This document shows, piece after piece, positions 1 to 8,091 of a DNA stretch of 64,000 nt. The notes under the pieces are model-generated. The model saw only the letters and a program-made list of their open reading frames with translations, had not been told where the DNA came from and made no database searches. This DNA comes from Martinezella lusitana (GTDB lineage Bacteria > Pseudomonadota > Alphaproteobacteria > Rhizobiales > Rhizobiaceae). The DNA lies in NCBI RefSeq assembly GCF_010668395.1, contig NZ_WUEY01000005.1, positions 310,001 through 374,000 on the forward strand, read 5' to 3'. The first letter of the stretch is position 1, and every line of letters starts with the position of its first letter. The translations under genes and the position numbers were made by a program.

Positions 1-435
1 CGCAAGCGCCAGCAATGCCGCACAGTCGGCCATCAGGGCCTCATAGCTCTCTCCCGCCCGATACCATTCCAGCATGGTGAATTCTGGATGATGCAGCGGG
101 CCGCGCTCGCGATTGCGATATACATGGGCAAAGCAGGCAATGCGCTCCTCGCCGGCTGCCAGCAGCTTCTTGCAGGCGAATTCGGGCGACGTGTGCAGAT
201 AGAGGGGAAGCACCTTGCCATCGGTCGTCAGCGCCTCGGTCTCGAAGGCGTGCAGATGCGCCTCGTTGCCCGGCGATACCTGCAGCGTCGCCGTATCGAC
301 CTCGATGAAGTCGTTCTTCGCAAAGAAGATGCGCAGCGCCGCCTGGATCGCGTTGCGGCCGATGAGGAACGGCCGCCGGTCCGCATGGACATTGCGGGTC
401 CACCAGGGGGACGCTTTGCTCGTCGTTGGCTTCAT
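1..435 (-). CDS. epmA: EF-P beta-lysylation ligase EpmA (N-terminal part, runs off window)
   Basis: The first 145 codons read as a class II lysyl-tRNA-synthetase-like catalytic domain without the tRNA anticodon-binding domain: an N-terminal IGRNAIQAALR helix, FFAKNDFIEVDT, then LYLHTSPEF and the motif-2-like stretch VYRNRERGPLHHPEFTMLEW. That layout is typical of EpmA (PoxA/GenX), which attaches beta-lysine to the conserved lysine of elongation factor P. The target gene efp starts 152 bp away on the opposite strand, which strongly supports the call. The start is the ATG at 433-435; a longer reading frame through 562 is in another phase and is a shadow. The 3' part lies outside the window. Confidence 0.9.
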   Translation of the reverse strand, partial: MKPTTSKASPWWTRNVHADRRPFLIGRNAIQAALRIFFAKNDFIEVDTATLQVSPGNEAHLHAFETEALTTDGKVLPLYLHTSPEFACKKLLAAGEERIACFAHVYRNRERGPLHHPEFTMLEWYRAGESYEALMADCAALLALA

Positions 436-586
436 TCCTAGCTTTCTTCGGGGCGCAGGCCGCGTTGGGGGTGGCAATTTCCATTGATTTAGGGTAGTTG
501 CGCCCCCAAGCAAACAATTGCTGCGTCTCGGAGAGCATTTCGACAGTCCCTCTACGACGCAAAACGCAGCGTTACAAGGAAGTCTT

Positions 587-1156
587 ATGGTCAAGGTCAT
601 CGCCTCTTCGGTCCGCAAGGGCAACGTTCTCGACGTCGACGGCAAGCTCTACGTCGTTCTCACCGCCGCGAATTTTCATCCGGGCAAGGGTACTCCGGTC
701 ACCCAGGTCGACATGCGCCGCATCGTCGACGGCGTGAAGGTGTCCGAGCGCTGGCGCACCACCGAGCAGGTCGAGCGCGCCTTCGTCGAAGACGTGAACT
801 TCCAGTACCTCTATGAAGATGGCGAAGGCTTCCACTTCATGAACCCGGCCACCTACGATCAGGTCGTCGTCGACGTCGAAACCATGGGCGACCAGAAGGC
901 CTATCTCCAGGAAGGCATGACCTGCATCCTGTCGATCCACGAAGGCATTCCGCTGGCCCTCGAACTGCCGCGCCACGTCACGCTCGAGATCACCGAGACC
1001 GAGCCGGTCGTCAAGGGCCAGACGGCATCGTCTTCCTATAAGCCCGCCATGCTGTCGAACGGCGTCCGCACCATGGTGCCGCCGCACATCAACGCCGGCA
1101 CCCGCGTCGTCATCGCAACGGAAGACAATTCCTACGTCGAGCGCGCCAAGGACTGA
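587..1156 (+). CDS. efp: Translation elongation factor P
   Basis: A 189-residue protein, the normal EF-P length, beginning [13 protein letters not shown]. It relieves ribosomes stalled at polyproline stretches. The modification loop reads HPGKG with the lysine at position 34, exactly where EpmA attaches beta-lysine. An in-frame extension upstream to 518 is possible, but ATG 587 follows an AAGGA ribosome-binding site and gives the family length. epmA diverges upstream, so target and modifying enzyme share the 435-587 control region. A strong hairpin terminator follows the stop codon. Confidence 0.97.
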   Translation: MVKVIASSVRKGNVLDVDGKLYVVLTAANFHPGKGTPVTQVDMRRIVDGVKVSERWRTTEQVERAFVEDVNFQYLYEDGEGFHFMNPATYDQVVVDVETMGDQKAYLQEGMTCILSIHEGIPLALELPRHVTLEITETEPVVKGQTASSSYKPAMLSNGVRTMVPPHINAGTRVVIATEDNSYVERAKD

Positions 1157-1182
1157 GCCTCAGCCGCCTTGCTTGCATTGAG

Positions 1183-1212
1183 AACGCCTCGTCGCCGCGA
1201 CGGGGCGTTTTG
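1183..1212 (+). terminator. Intrinsic terminator of efp
   Basis: Arms AACGCCTCGTCG and CGACGGGGCGTT form a 12-bp stem with one G-U pair and a 3-base loop, followed by a short T run. It begins 26 bp after the efp stop. Confidence 0.8.
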
Positions 1213-1275
1213 CGTTGTGGAGGAATTGAAGCCACCCCAGAGCCTGGGCAACGCCGGCGAGATCTAACGATCACG

Positions 1276-3126
1276 TCACGGCGCGTTGGCTTTTTTCTCA
1301 TCCTTCTGTTCCGCATCGGCGGTTTCGGAAGGCGCGGCCATCTCGATGCCATGCTCCTGCGGGGCCAAAGTCTGCAGATGCAGAACCCGCGGTGACATGG
1401 CGTGCATATAGGCATCGGAGCGGCCGATATAGATCATCGTCGCATCCGCGAGCTCCGCCAGCATTGCGCAGGCCTTTGCCTGAACTTCGGCCTCCAGCCC
1501 CTCGAAGGCATCGTCAAGGACGATCCATTTCGGCTTCGCCAGCAACAGATGCGCAAAACCGACGGCTTTCTGCTCCTCGGTATCCAGCAGCCGGTCCCAG
1601 CGGGCTTGCGTGTCGAGACGGCTCTTCAGACGGCCGAGGCCCACCTTGTCCATGACCGCATCAACGGCGGCATCGTCATAGGCGTCCCCATCGTCCGGGA
1701 AACAGATTGCCTCCCTGAGCGTGCCGGTCGGCACATAGGGCGTGTGCGGCACGAACAGCATGTCTTCCATCGGCGGCAGGCTGACCGTTCCGGCGCCGTT
1801 GTACCATTGATGCGCCAGCACCTCGAACAGCAATCTCCGGTTCACGCCATGATCGCCGTTGATCATGATGTGCTCGCCGGCATTGATGGTGACCGTGCCC
1901 TCGGCGATCCGGAAACCGTTCTCCGTCGCGTCGTCGTTGGTCTTCGTCGATACCTCCAGGTCGGTCCACACCATGGTACCGGGGGCTGCCCTGTCGAAAA
2001 CGAGGGTATGCGGCATCGGCGTCTTGTCATCCATCTCCGTCAGCGCCTTGCGGAAATCGGTGACGCGCATCAGCGTGGCGCGCCACTCGGCGATCGGGCC
2101 GAAATTGGCGACATACCAGCGCAAGGCCGAATTGACCTGGTTGAATGCGCCGACGGCCACCATCAGCTGACCGAAGGTCAGTCCGCCCGAGAAATAGGCG
2201 GGGGCGGCGACGAGGATCGGGATGATGAGCACCAGCCAGCCGTAGCCGGCGGAAACCCAGGTGAGATTGGTATTGGCGATGGCAAGCTGACGGATGACGC
2301 CAAGCACGGCGGAAATGTCGAGATTGATCCGCCGGCGCTCGTTCTCTTCGCCGCCGGCAATCGTGATCGCCGGCATATGCTCGTTGGCATGCATCAATGC
2401 GAAGCGCAGCTCGGCTTCCTTCGAATAGCGATCGGCATTCAGCCGGACGAGACGGCGGCCGACGAACTGGCTGAGGAACGAGGCAGATCCGGCATAGAGG
2501 ATCGCGGCCCAGACCATGTAGCCGGGGACGGAGAAATTCATGTCCCTGAAATGGAACACCATGCCGCTCGACAGTTCCCAGAGCACGCCGATGAAGCTGA
2601 GCAGCAGGATCGTCGCCTGCACCAGCCCGATGGCAAGACCTGTCGTGCTTTCGGCGAGATTGCGGGCATCCTCGTGCAGCCGCTGATCGGGATTGACGCC
2701 GATCAGGCCCGAGGAGGCAAGCCGAAGCGCGCGCTTGGCCTGCAGCCATTGGTTTACCAGATCCCTCGCCAGACCCTCGCGCATGTAGAGCGCCGTCATC
2801 TGATTGAGCCAGGCCTGGATGACGTTGAGGACCAGAAGCGAGCCGGCGATAATGCCGAAAACGCCGAGCTGGTGGAAGAAGGCGGAGATATCGCGCCGTG
2901 CCAGCGAATCGTAGAAAGGAGCGTTCCAGTTGTTCAGCAGCACCTGGACATAGGCGGTGACCAGGATAATCACGAAAAGCGCGACGGTAAGCGAAATGAT
3001 CTTGATGCGTACCGGCGAATTCCAGAAAGCGGAGAACATCATTCTCAGCCGAAAGAAAAGGCTCAAATCGTACCCGACCTGCTCGTTTCCCTGGATATTC
3101 GGCTTAGCTTGCGTTTCAACTGCCAT
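1276..3126 (-). CDS. SbmA/BacA-like ABC transporter with fused, degenerate ATPase domain
   Basis: A 616-residue fused permease-ATPase of the SbmA/BacA/YddA type. Residues about 35-360 hold the membrane domain, including the family stretch LLNNWNAPFYDSLARRD and later NSALRWYVANF. Residues about 375-590 correspond to a nucleotide-binding domain. That domain is decayed: the Walker A position reads INGDHGVNRRLLFEVL, lacking the GxxGxGKS lysine and serine; the signature reads DTEEQKAVGFAHLLL instead of LSxGEQQR; Walker B is WIVLDDAFEGL with Asp in place of the catalytic Glu. Relatives move peptides or cobalamin-like molecules across the inner membrane. ATG 3126 has AGGGA 7 nt upstream; an in-frame GTG at 3147 is the alternative start. 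The substrate is unknown. Confidence 0.8.
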   Translation of the reverse strand: MAVETQAKPNIQGNEQVGYDLSLFFRLRMMFSAFWNSPVRIKIISLTVALFVIILVTAYVQVLLNNWNAPFYDSLARRDISAFFHQLGVFGIIAGSLLVLNVIQAWLNQMTALYMREGLARDLVNQWLQAKRALRLASSGLIGVNPDQRLHEDARNLAESTTGLAIGLVQATILLLSFIGVLWELSSGMVFHFRDMNFSVPGYMVWAAILYAGSASFLSQFVGRRLVRLNADRYSKEAELRFALMHANEHMPAITIAGGEENERRRINLDISAVLGVIRQLAIANTNLTWVSAGYGWLVLIIPILVAAPAYFSGGLTFGQLMVAVGAFNQVNSALRWYVANFGPIAEWRATLMRVTDFRKALTEMDDKTPMPHTLVFDRAAPGTMVWTDLEVSTKTNDDATENGFRIAEGTVTINAGEHIMINGDHGVNRRLLFEVLAHQWYNGAGTVSLPPMEDMLFVPHTPYVPTGTLREAICFPDDGDAYDDAAVDAVMDKVGLGRLKSRLDTQARWDRLLDTEEQKAVGFAHLLLAKPKWIVLDDAFEGLEAEVQAKACAMLAELADATMIYIGRSDAYMHAMSPRVLHLQTLAPQEHGIEMAAPSETADAEQKDEKKANAP

Positions 3127-3288
3127 CAGCACTTCCCTGCGACGCACGTCCGTCAGTTAATCATGACCCGCCCTCATGTCCATCCTTCAATAGATCGATG
3201 CGATCACGTTCCTATATACACGTTTCACGCCTTGAACCGAATAAGGTCAGCAATTAGCTTGCACCTGAAAGATTGAGAAAGCCTTCCG

Positions 3289-4131
3289 ATGCAATTTCAG
3301 GGAACAGCCGATTATATCGCCGACAAGGATCTGATGGTCGCGGTCAATGCCGCCATCCGGCTCGAGCGCCCCCTTCTGGTAAAGGGTGAACCGGGGACTG
3401 GCAAGACGGAGCTTGCCCGCCAGGTGGCGGCAGCGCTCGGCCTCGAACTCATCGAATGGAACGTCAAATCGACGACGAAGGCGCAGCAGGGCCTTTACGA
3501 ATACGATGCCGTTTCGCGCCTGCGCGACAGCCAGCTCGGAGACATCAGAGTTCACGACGTCGGCAACTACATCCGCCAGGGCAAGCTCTGGCAGGCCTTC
3601 ACCTCGGCGCAGAAATGCGTGCTGCTGATCGACGAGATCGACAAGGCCGACATCGAGTTCCCGAACGATCTGCTGCAGGAACTCGACCGCATGGAATTCC
3701 ATGTCTACGAAACCGGCGAGACCGTCCGGGCGGCCGTCCGCCCGATCGTCATCATCACGTCCAACAACGAGAAGGAACTGCCGGACGCCTTCCTGCGCCG
3801 CTGCTTCTTCCACTACATCCGCTTTCCCGACATGGAGACGCTCGCCCGCATCGTCGAGGTGCACTATCCCGGCATCAAGCAGACGCTCGTGCATGCCGCG
3901 CTGACGCAATTCTTCGAAATCCGCGACGTGCCGGGCCTGAAGAAAAAACCCTCGACCTCCGAAGCGCTCGACTGGATCCGCCTGCTTGTCGCCGACGACG
4001 TCGATCCCGCCACGCTGCGCGCCGATGCCAAGAACGCACTGCCGAAGCTGCATGGCGCGCTGCTGAAAAACGAGCAGGACGTCCACCTCTTCGAACGGCT
4101 GGCCTTCATGGCGCGGGGGCAGGGCAAATAA
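3289..4131 (+). CDS. MoxR-family AAA+ ATPase
   Basis: A 280-residue AAA+ protein with Walker A GEPGTGKTE near residue 30, Walker B VLLIDEIDKAD near 110, a sensor-1-like IVIITSNNEKELPDAFLRRCFFHYIRFPD, and a C-terminal lid. MoxR ATPases act as chaperones or remodelers for partner proteins with a von Willebrand A domain. The likely partner is the VWA/CoxE-like gene at 5539-6732, here separated from it by metA and its riboswitch. The client complex cannot be named from sequence. Confidence 0.9.
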   Translation: MQFQGTADYIADKDLMVAVNAAIRLERPLLVKGEPGTGKTELARQVAAALGLELIEWNVKSTTKAQQGLYEYDAVSRLRDSQLGDIRVHDVGNYIRQGKLWQAFTSAQKCVLLIDEIDKADIEFPNDLLQELDRMEFHVYETGETVRAAVRPIVIITSNNEKELPDAFLRRCFFHYIRFPDMETLARIVEVHYPGIKQTLVHAALTQFFEIRDVPGLKKKPSTSEALDWIRLLVADDVDPATLRADAKNALPKLHGALLKNEQDVHLFERLAFMARGQGK

Positions 4132-4207
4132 CGGCGATCGGCGCATCTTCCATCCACGGAACTGCACGCGCCCTCCCAAGCGAAAATGAAGTGACCATAT
4201 CACCCGC

Positions 4208-4356
4208 CCTCGCCCTTCGAGGCTCCGGCTTTCAGCCTCCGCGCCTCAGGGTGAGGACTGATCTTCTCACCCCCGGCGGCGATACTCCCTCCACCTCACC
4301 CTGAGGTGCCTGGGGTTTAAGCGTAAGCGCAAAAGCCAAGGCCTCGAAGGGCGAGG
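4208..4356. repeat. RIME-like palindromic intergenic repeat
   Basis: A 149-bp element with two nested pairs of perfect inverted repeats. The outer 16-bp arms are at 4208-4223 and 4341-4356 (CCTCGCCCTTCGAGGC and its complement). The inner 13-bp arms are at 4244-4256 and 4294-4306 (CCTCAGGGTGAGG and its complement). It has no coding capacity and resembles the dispersed RIME/MITE-like repeats of rhizobia. It sits between the MoxR gene and the SAM-II riboswitch. Confidence 0.75.
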
Positions 4357-4492
4357 TGGCCTCCGGACCGAATTACCCACAAGCCCATCTTGAACCTCCG
4401 CAAACCGCAACCGACATCAGGACGCGGCCGCCAATCCGCCTCCAAGCTTGCCCATTGACCCGCCGGGACAGCAGGTTTATGGATTTCCCCTT

Positions 4493-4542
4493 GTGGTGAT
4501 TTGGCCGGCCGGCTTGCAGCCACGTTAAATAAATCGCTAAAG
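4493..4542 (+). promoter_or_regulatory. SAM-II riboswitch aptamer (metA motif)
   Basis: The sequence matches the SAM-II consensus as I know it: GGTGATTT, a GGCCGGC segment, GCTTGCAGCCACGTTAAA, then AAATCGCTAAAG. GGTGATTT (4495-4502) can pair with AAATCGCT (4531-4538), the pseudoknot stem of SAM-II. It lies 68 bp before metA, the classical location in alphaproteobacteria. It should reduce metA expression when S-adenosylmethionine is plentiful. Confidence 0.95.
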
Positions 4543-4589
4543 GGCCGCGTGCGGACCGGTAGCGATTCATGATCGCGGCCGGTTTTTTT
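4532..4589 (+). terminator. SAM-II expression platform: competing terminator and antiterminator
   Basis: A terminator hairpin ACCGGTAGCGAT / ATCGCGGCCGGT (4555-4583) is followed by seven Ts. Its 5' arm contains TAGCGATT (4560-4567), an exact complement of AATCGCTA (4532-4539). That segment is also the 3' strand of the aptamer pseudoknot. SAM binding would therefore free the terminator, while absence of SAM allows an antiterminator. This is structural inference by eye; no folding energies were calculated. Confidence 0.7.
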
Positions 4590-4609
4590 GTATTTGGTCG
4601 AGTGAAACG

Positions 4610-5536
4610 ATGCCCATCAAGATTCCCGATACGCTGCCCGCGTTTGAAACCCTCCAGAGCGAGGGGGTGCGGGTGATGACCGAAACGGTGGCGTTCCGTC
4701 AGGATATCCGCCCCCTTCAGATCGGGCTCCTCAACCTCATGCCGAACAAGATCAAGACCGAGGTCCAGATGGCGCGCCTCGTCGGCGCCTCGCCGCTGCA
4801 GGTGGAGTTCTCGCTGATACGCATCGGCGGCCACAAGGCCAAGAACACCTCCGAGGAACATCTGCTCTCCTTCTACCAGACCTGGGAAGAAGTGAAGCAC
4901 CGCAAGTTCGACGGCTTCATCATCACCGGTGCGCCGATCGAGCTGCTCGAATACGAGGACGTGACCTACTGGGACGAAATGCAGCAGATCTTCGAATGGA
5001 CGACCACCAACGTCCATTCGACGCTCAACGTCTGCTGGGGCGCGATGGCGGCGATCTACCACTTCCACAAGGTGCCGAAATATACGCTGAAGGAAAAGGC
5101 GTTCGGCGTCTATCGCCACCAGAACCTGAAACCCTCCTCCGTCTACCTCAACGGCTTTTCCGACGATTTCGCCGTGCCGGTTTCACGTTGGACCGAAGTG
5201 AAGCGCGCCGATATCGAGAAGGTGCCCGGCCTGCAGATCCTGATGGATTCGAGCGAAATGGGCGTCTGCCTCGTGCATGAACAGGCCTGTAACCGGCTCT
5301 ACATGTTCAATCATGTGGAGTATGATTCCACCTCGCTTGCGGACGAATATTTCCGGGATGTGAATGCGGGCGTGCCGATCAAGATGCCGCACAACTACTT
5401 CCCGCACAACGACCCGGAAATCGCTCCGCAGAACCGGTGGCGCAGCCACGCGCACCTGTTCTTCGGCAACTGGATCAACGAGATCTACCAGACCACGCCG
5501 TATGATGTGGAGGAGATCGGCCAGGAAAGGGCATAG
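4610..5536 (+). CDS. metA: Homoserine O-acyltransferase MetA, predicted acetyl-CoA dependent
   Basis: A 308-residue MetA, the first committed enzyme of methionine synthesis, which activates the homoserine hydroxyl. The catalytic residues fall at the known positions: Cys142 in NVCWGAMAA, and His235 and Glu237 in FNHVEYDS. Residue 111, which discriminates acyl donors in this family, is Glu ([10 protein letters not shown]). Gly at this place goes with succinyl-CoA and Glu with acetyl-CoA, so the protein should be a homoserine acetyltransferase despite the usual 'succinyltransferase' label. It is controlled by the SAM-II riboswitch just upstream. The VWA gene begins 2 bp after its stop. Confidence 0.95.
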   Translation: MPIKIPDTLPAFETLQSEGVRVMTETVAFRQDIRPLQIGLLNLMPNKIKTEVQMARLVGASPLQVEFSLIRIGGHKAKNTSEEHLLSFYQTWEEVKHRKFDGFIITGAPIELLEYEDVTYWDEMQQIFEWTTTNVHSTLNVCWGAMAAIYHFHKVPKYTLKEKAFGVYRHQNLKPSSVYLNGFSDDFAVPVSRWTEVKRADIEKVPGLQILMDSSEMGVCLVHEQACNRLYMFNHVEYDSTSLADEYFRDVNAGVPIKMPHNYFPHNDPEIAPQNRWRSHAHLFFGNWINEIYQTTPYDVEEIGQERA

Positions 5537-5538
5537 GC

Positions 5539-6732
5539 TTGTTCATTCCCTTCTTCTTGAAGCTGAAGGAAGCGAAGGTGCCGGTAACGCTCCGGGAATT
5601 CCTGTCGCTGCTCGAGGGGATGGAAGAGGGAATTGCCGACTACGACGTCGAGGCCTTCTATTATCTGGCGCGCACGACGCTCATCAAGGACGAGCGCTTC
5701 ATCGATCGCTTCGATCAGATCTTCGCCGATTACTTTCGCGGCGTCGAGGCGATCGGCGGCAATGCCGACGCGGAAGCGGTCGAGGCGACCGCCATTCCCG
5801 AGGAATGGCTGCGCAAGCTCGCCGAGCGGCATCTGACCGAAGAGGAAAGAAGAGAGATCGAGGCGCTCGGCGGCTTCGACAAGCTGATGGAGACGCTGCG
5901 GCAACGCCTCGCCGAGCAGAAGGGCCGCCATCAGGGCGGCTCGAAATGGATTGGCACGGCAGGCACTTCGCCCTTCGGCGCCTACGGCTACAATCCGGAA
6001 GGCGTGCGCATCGGCCAGGAAACATCGCGCCATCGCCGCGCGGTGAAGGTCTGGGATCGCCGTGACTTCAAGAATCTCGACGACGGCGTCGAGCTCGGCA
6101 CCCGCAACATCAAGGTAGCGCTGAAGCGCCTGCGCCGCTGGGTGCGCGAGGGGGCCGCCGAGGAGCTGGATCTTTCCGGCACCATCCGCTCCACCGCCGA
6201 GCATGGCTATCTCGATGTCCAGACGCGGCCGGAGCGCCGCAACGCCGTCAAGCTCCTGATGTTCTTCGATGTCGGCGGCTCGATGGACGACCATATCCGC
6301 GTGGTGGAAGAGCTGTTTTCCGCCGCCCGATCAGAGTTTCGCCACATGGAATATTTCTACTTTCACAACTGCCTCTACGAGGGCGTGTGGAAGGACAATC
6401 GCCGCCGGCGCGTCGACATCACCGCAACGACGGACCTGATCCGCACCTTCGGCTCCGACTACCGCGTCGTCTTCGTCGGCGACGCGTCGATGAGCCCCTA
6501 CGAAATCACTCAGGCCGGCGGCTCGGTGGAGCACTGGAACAAGGAAGCGGGCGAAGCCTGGCTCGCCCGCATGACCGGCCATTTCCGCAAATGCATCTGG
6601 ATCAACCCCGTGCCGGAGAACTATTGGGGCTATACGACCTCGATCTCGATCATCCGCCGCCTGATGACCGACCGCATGTATCCCCTGACGCTCGGCGGGC
6701 TGGAAAAGGCGACAAGGGAATTTTCGCGGTAA
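5539..6732 (+). CDS. VWA-domain protein, CoxE-like
   Basis: A 397-residue protein with a CoxE-type VWA domain in the C-terminal half. The metal-site motif is LLMFFDVGGSMDDHI (DxGxS rather than the usual DxSxS). The N-terminal half is a charged helical region typical of the family. The start is TTG 5539: MFIPFFLKLKEAKVPVTLREF is the usual family N-terminus and GGAAAGG lies upstream. It is the presumed partner of the MoxR ATPase at 3289. Because it starts 2 bp after metA, it is probably co-transcribed with metA and so also under the SAM-II riboswitch. Its client is unknown. Confidence 0.85.
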   Translation: MFIPFFLKLKEAKVPVTLREFLSLLEGMEEGIADYDVEAFYYLARTTLIKDERFIDRFDQIFADYFRGVEAIGGNADAEAVEATAIPEEWLRKLAERHLTEEERREIEALGGFDKLMETLRQRLAEQKGRHQGGSKWIGTAGTSPFGAYGYNPEGVRIGQETSRHRRAVKVWDRRDFKNLDDGVELGTRNIKVALKRLRRWVREGAAEELDLSGTIRSTAEHGYLDVQTRPERRNAVKLLMFFDVGGSMDDHIRVVEELFSAARSEFRHMEYFYFHNCLYEGVWKDNRRRRVDITATTDLIRTFGSDYRVVFVGDASMSPYEITQAGGSVEHWNKEAGEAWLARMTGHFRKCIWINPVPENYWGYTTSISIIRRLMTDRMYPLTLGGLEKATREFSR

Positions 6733-6931
6733 CATTCGCACCTCCGACCTTACCCTAACCCTATCTGTCGCACACATTGCATGCGTTTGGTGCAGTCTAT
6801 GAACCATGAGGCAGAGCCTGGGGGCGATAGCAGCCCCATGCCCCGACATTTCGCCATCGGACCGGTTGCGGAACGACGAGAATGGGGGCAGGGTCTGGCC
6901 ACATATATTCGATAGCCATGGAAGAGCTGAT

Positions 6932-7957
6932 ATGACGGAAAGCACTTTGCAACGGGAAGTTTTTGGGACGACGGCCGATGGCGATACCGTCTATCGCGTC
7001 AAGATCGTCGGTGGCGGCCTGACGGCGCATATCATGTCGTGGGGCGCAGTCATCCAGGATCTCCGGCTTGACGGCCACGAGCCGGCGCTTCTGCTCGGTT
7101 TCGACGATTTCGCCGACTACCCCCTCCATTCCTCCTATTTCGGCGCCACGCCGGGACGCTGCGCCAACCGCATCGGCGGCGGCCGTTTCACGCTGGACGG
7201 CAAGCAATACCAGCTCGAACTCAACGAGAAGGGCGTCACGCATCTGCACGGCGGCAAGGACAACACCGCCAAGCGCAACTGGACCATCGTCGAGCACGAT
7301 ACCGACCGCGTCGTCCTGAAGATCGTCGACCCCGACGGCCGAGCCGGCTATCCGGGCAACTGCACCATCCACGCGACCTATCGGGTGCATGGCAACGGCG
7401 AACTGACGGTGACCTACGAATCGACCACCGACCAGCCGACGCTCGCCAATGTCTGCCAGCATGCCTATTTCAACCTCGACGGCCGTGACGATGCCCTCGG
7501 CCACGACATCATGATCGCCGCCGACCATTATACGCCGACGGATGACAAGCAGGTGCCGACGGGCGAGATCCGCTCGGTCGACGGCACGGTGTTCGATTTC
7601 CGCGAGATGACGCCGATGAAGCGCTTCGAGGGCGGCGAGCAGGCTCTCTACGACCACAATTTCTGCCTCTCCGGCGAACGCAGCGCCAAACGCTCCGTCG
7701 TGCTCGCCCGCAGCGTCAATTCCGGCGTGTCGCTGGAAGTGCGCACCACCGAGCCCGGCGTGCAGTTCTACACCGGCTTCAAGCTCAACGTGCCGGTTCC
7801 CGGCCATGACGGCCGCAAGATCGGCCCGTTCGCCGGCTTCTGCCTGGAAACGCAGGTCTGGCCCGACGCCATCAACCATGAAGGCTTTCCCAATGCCGTG
7901 CTCCGCCCGGGCGAGGTATTGCGGCAGGAAACGGATTATATCTTCACCAAGAACTGA
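6932..7957 (+). CDS. galM: Aldose 1-epimerase (mutarotase)
   Basis: A 341-residue GalM-family protein. It interconverts alpha and beta anomers of hexoses. Visible family motifs are FGATPGRCANRIGGGRF, the histidine motif NVCQHAYFNLDG, and the C-terminal glutamate motif FCLETQVWPDAINHEGFPN. ATG 6932 follows a GGAAGAG site; an upstream extension to 6806 shows no family sequence. It stands alone, closed by a strong terminator, upstream of the amino-sugar operon. Confidence 0.93.
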   Translation: MTESTLQREVFGTTADGDTVYRVKIVGGGLTAHIMSWGAVIQDLRLDGHEPALLLGFDDFADYPLHSSYFGATPGRCANRIGGGRFTLDGKQYQLELNEKGVTHLHGGKDNTAKRNWTIVEHDTDRVVLKIVDPDGRAGYPGNCTIHATYRVHGNGELTVTYESTTDQPTLANVCQHAYFNLDGRDDALGHDIMIAADHYTPTDDKQVPTGEIRSVDGTVFDFREMTPMKRFEGGEQALYDHNFCLSGERSAKRSVVLARSVNSGVSLEVRTTEPGVQFYTGFKLNVPVPGHDGRKIGPFAGFCLETQVWPDAINHEGFPNAVLRPGEVLRQETDYIFTKN

Positions 7958-7983
7958 GCCGGGCATGTCCGCTCTTCTGAAAC

Positions 7984-8020
7984 TCGGCCGGGCGTTCGTA
8001 GCGCCCGGCCGATTCTTTTT
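7984..8020 (+). terminator. Intrinsic terminator of galM
   Basis: An 11-bp perfect stem, TCGGCCGGGCG with CGCCCGGCCGA, a 7-base loop and a TTCTTTTT tail. Confidence 0.9.
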
Positions 8021-8051
8021 CAGCCATGCAGGCAGATTCACCTTGTGAATT

Positions 8052-8091
8052 GGTTCTAAATAGGTTCTATATAACACTCATGGATAGAACC
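8052..8091 (+). promoter_or_regulatory. Probable autoregulatory operator of the GntR regulator
   Basis: GGTTCTA occurs at 8052-8058 and 8063-8069, one helical turn apart, and its complement TAGAACC at 8085-8091 inside the first codons of the regulator gene. The second and third copies form 8-bp inverted arms GGTTCTAT/ATAGAACC. Placement over the start codon fits autorepression by the encoded GntR/HutC protein and control of the downstream operon. Confidence 0.6.
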
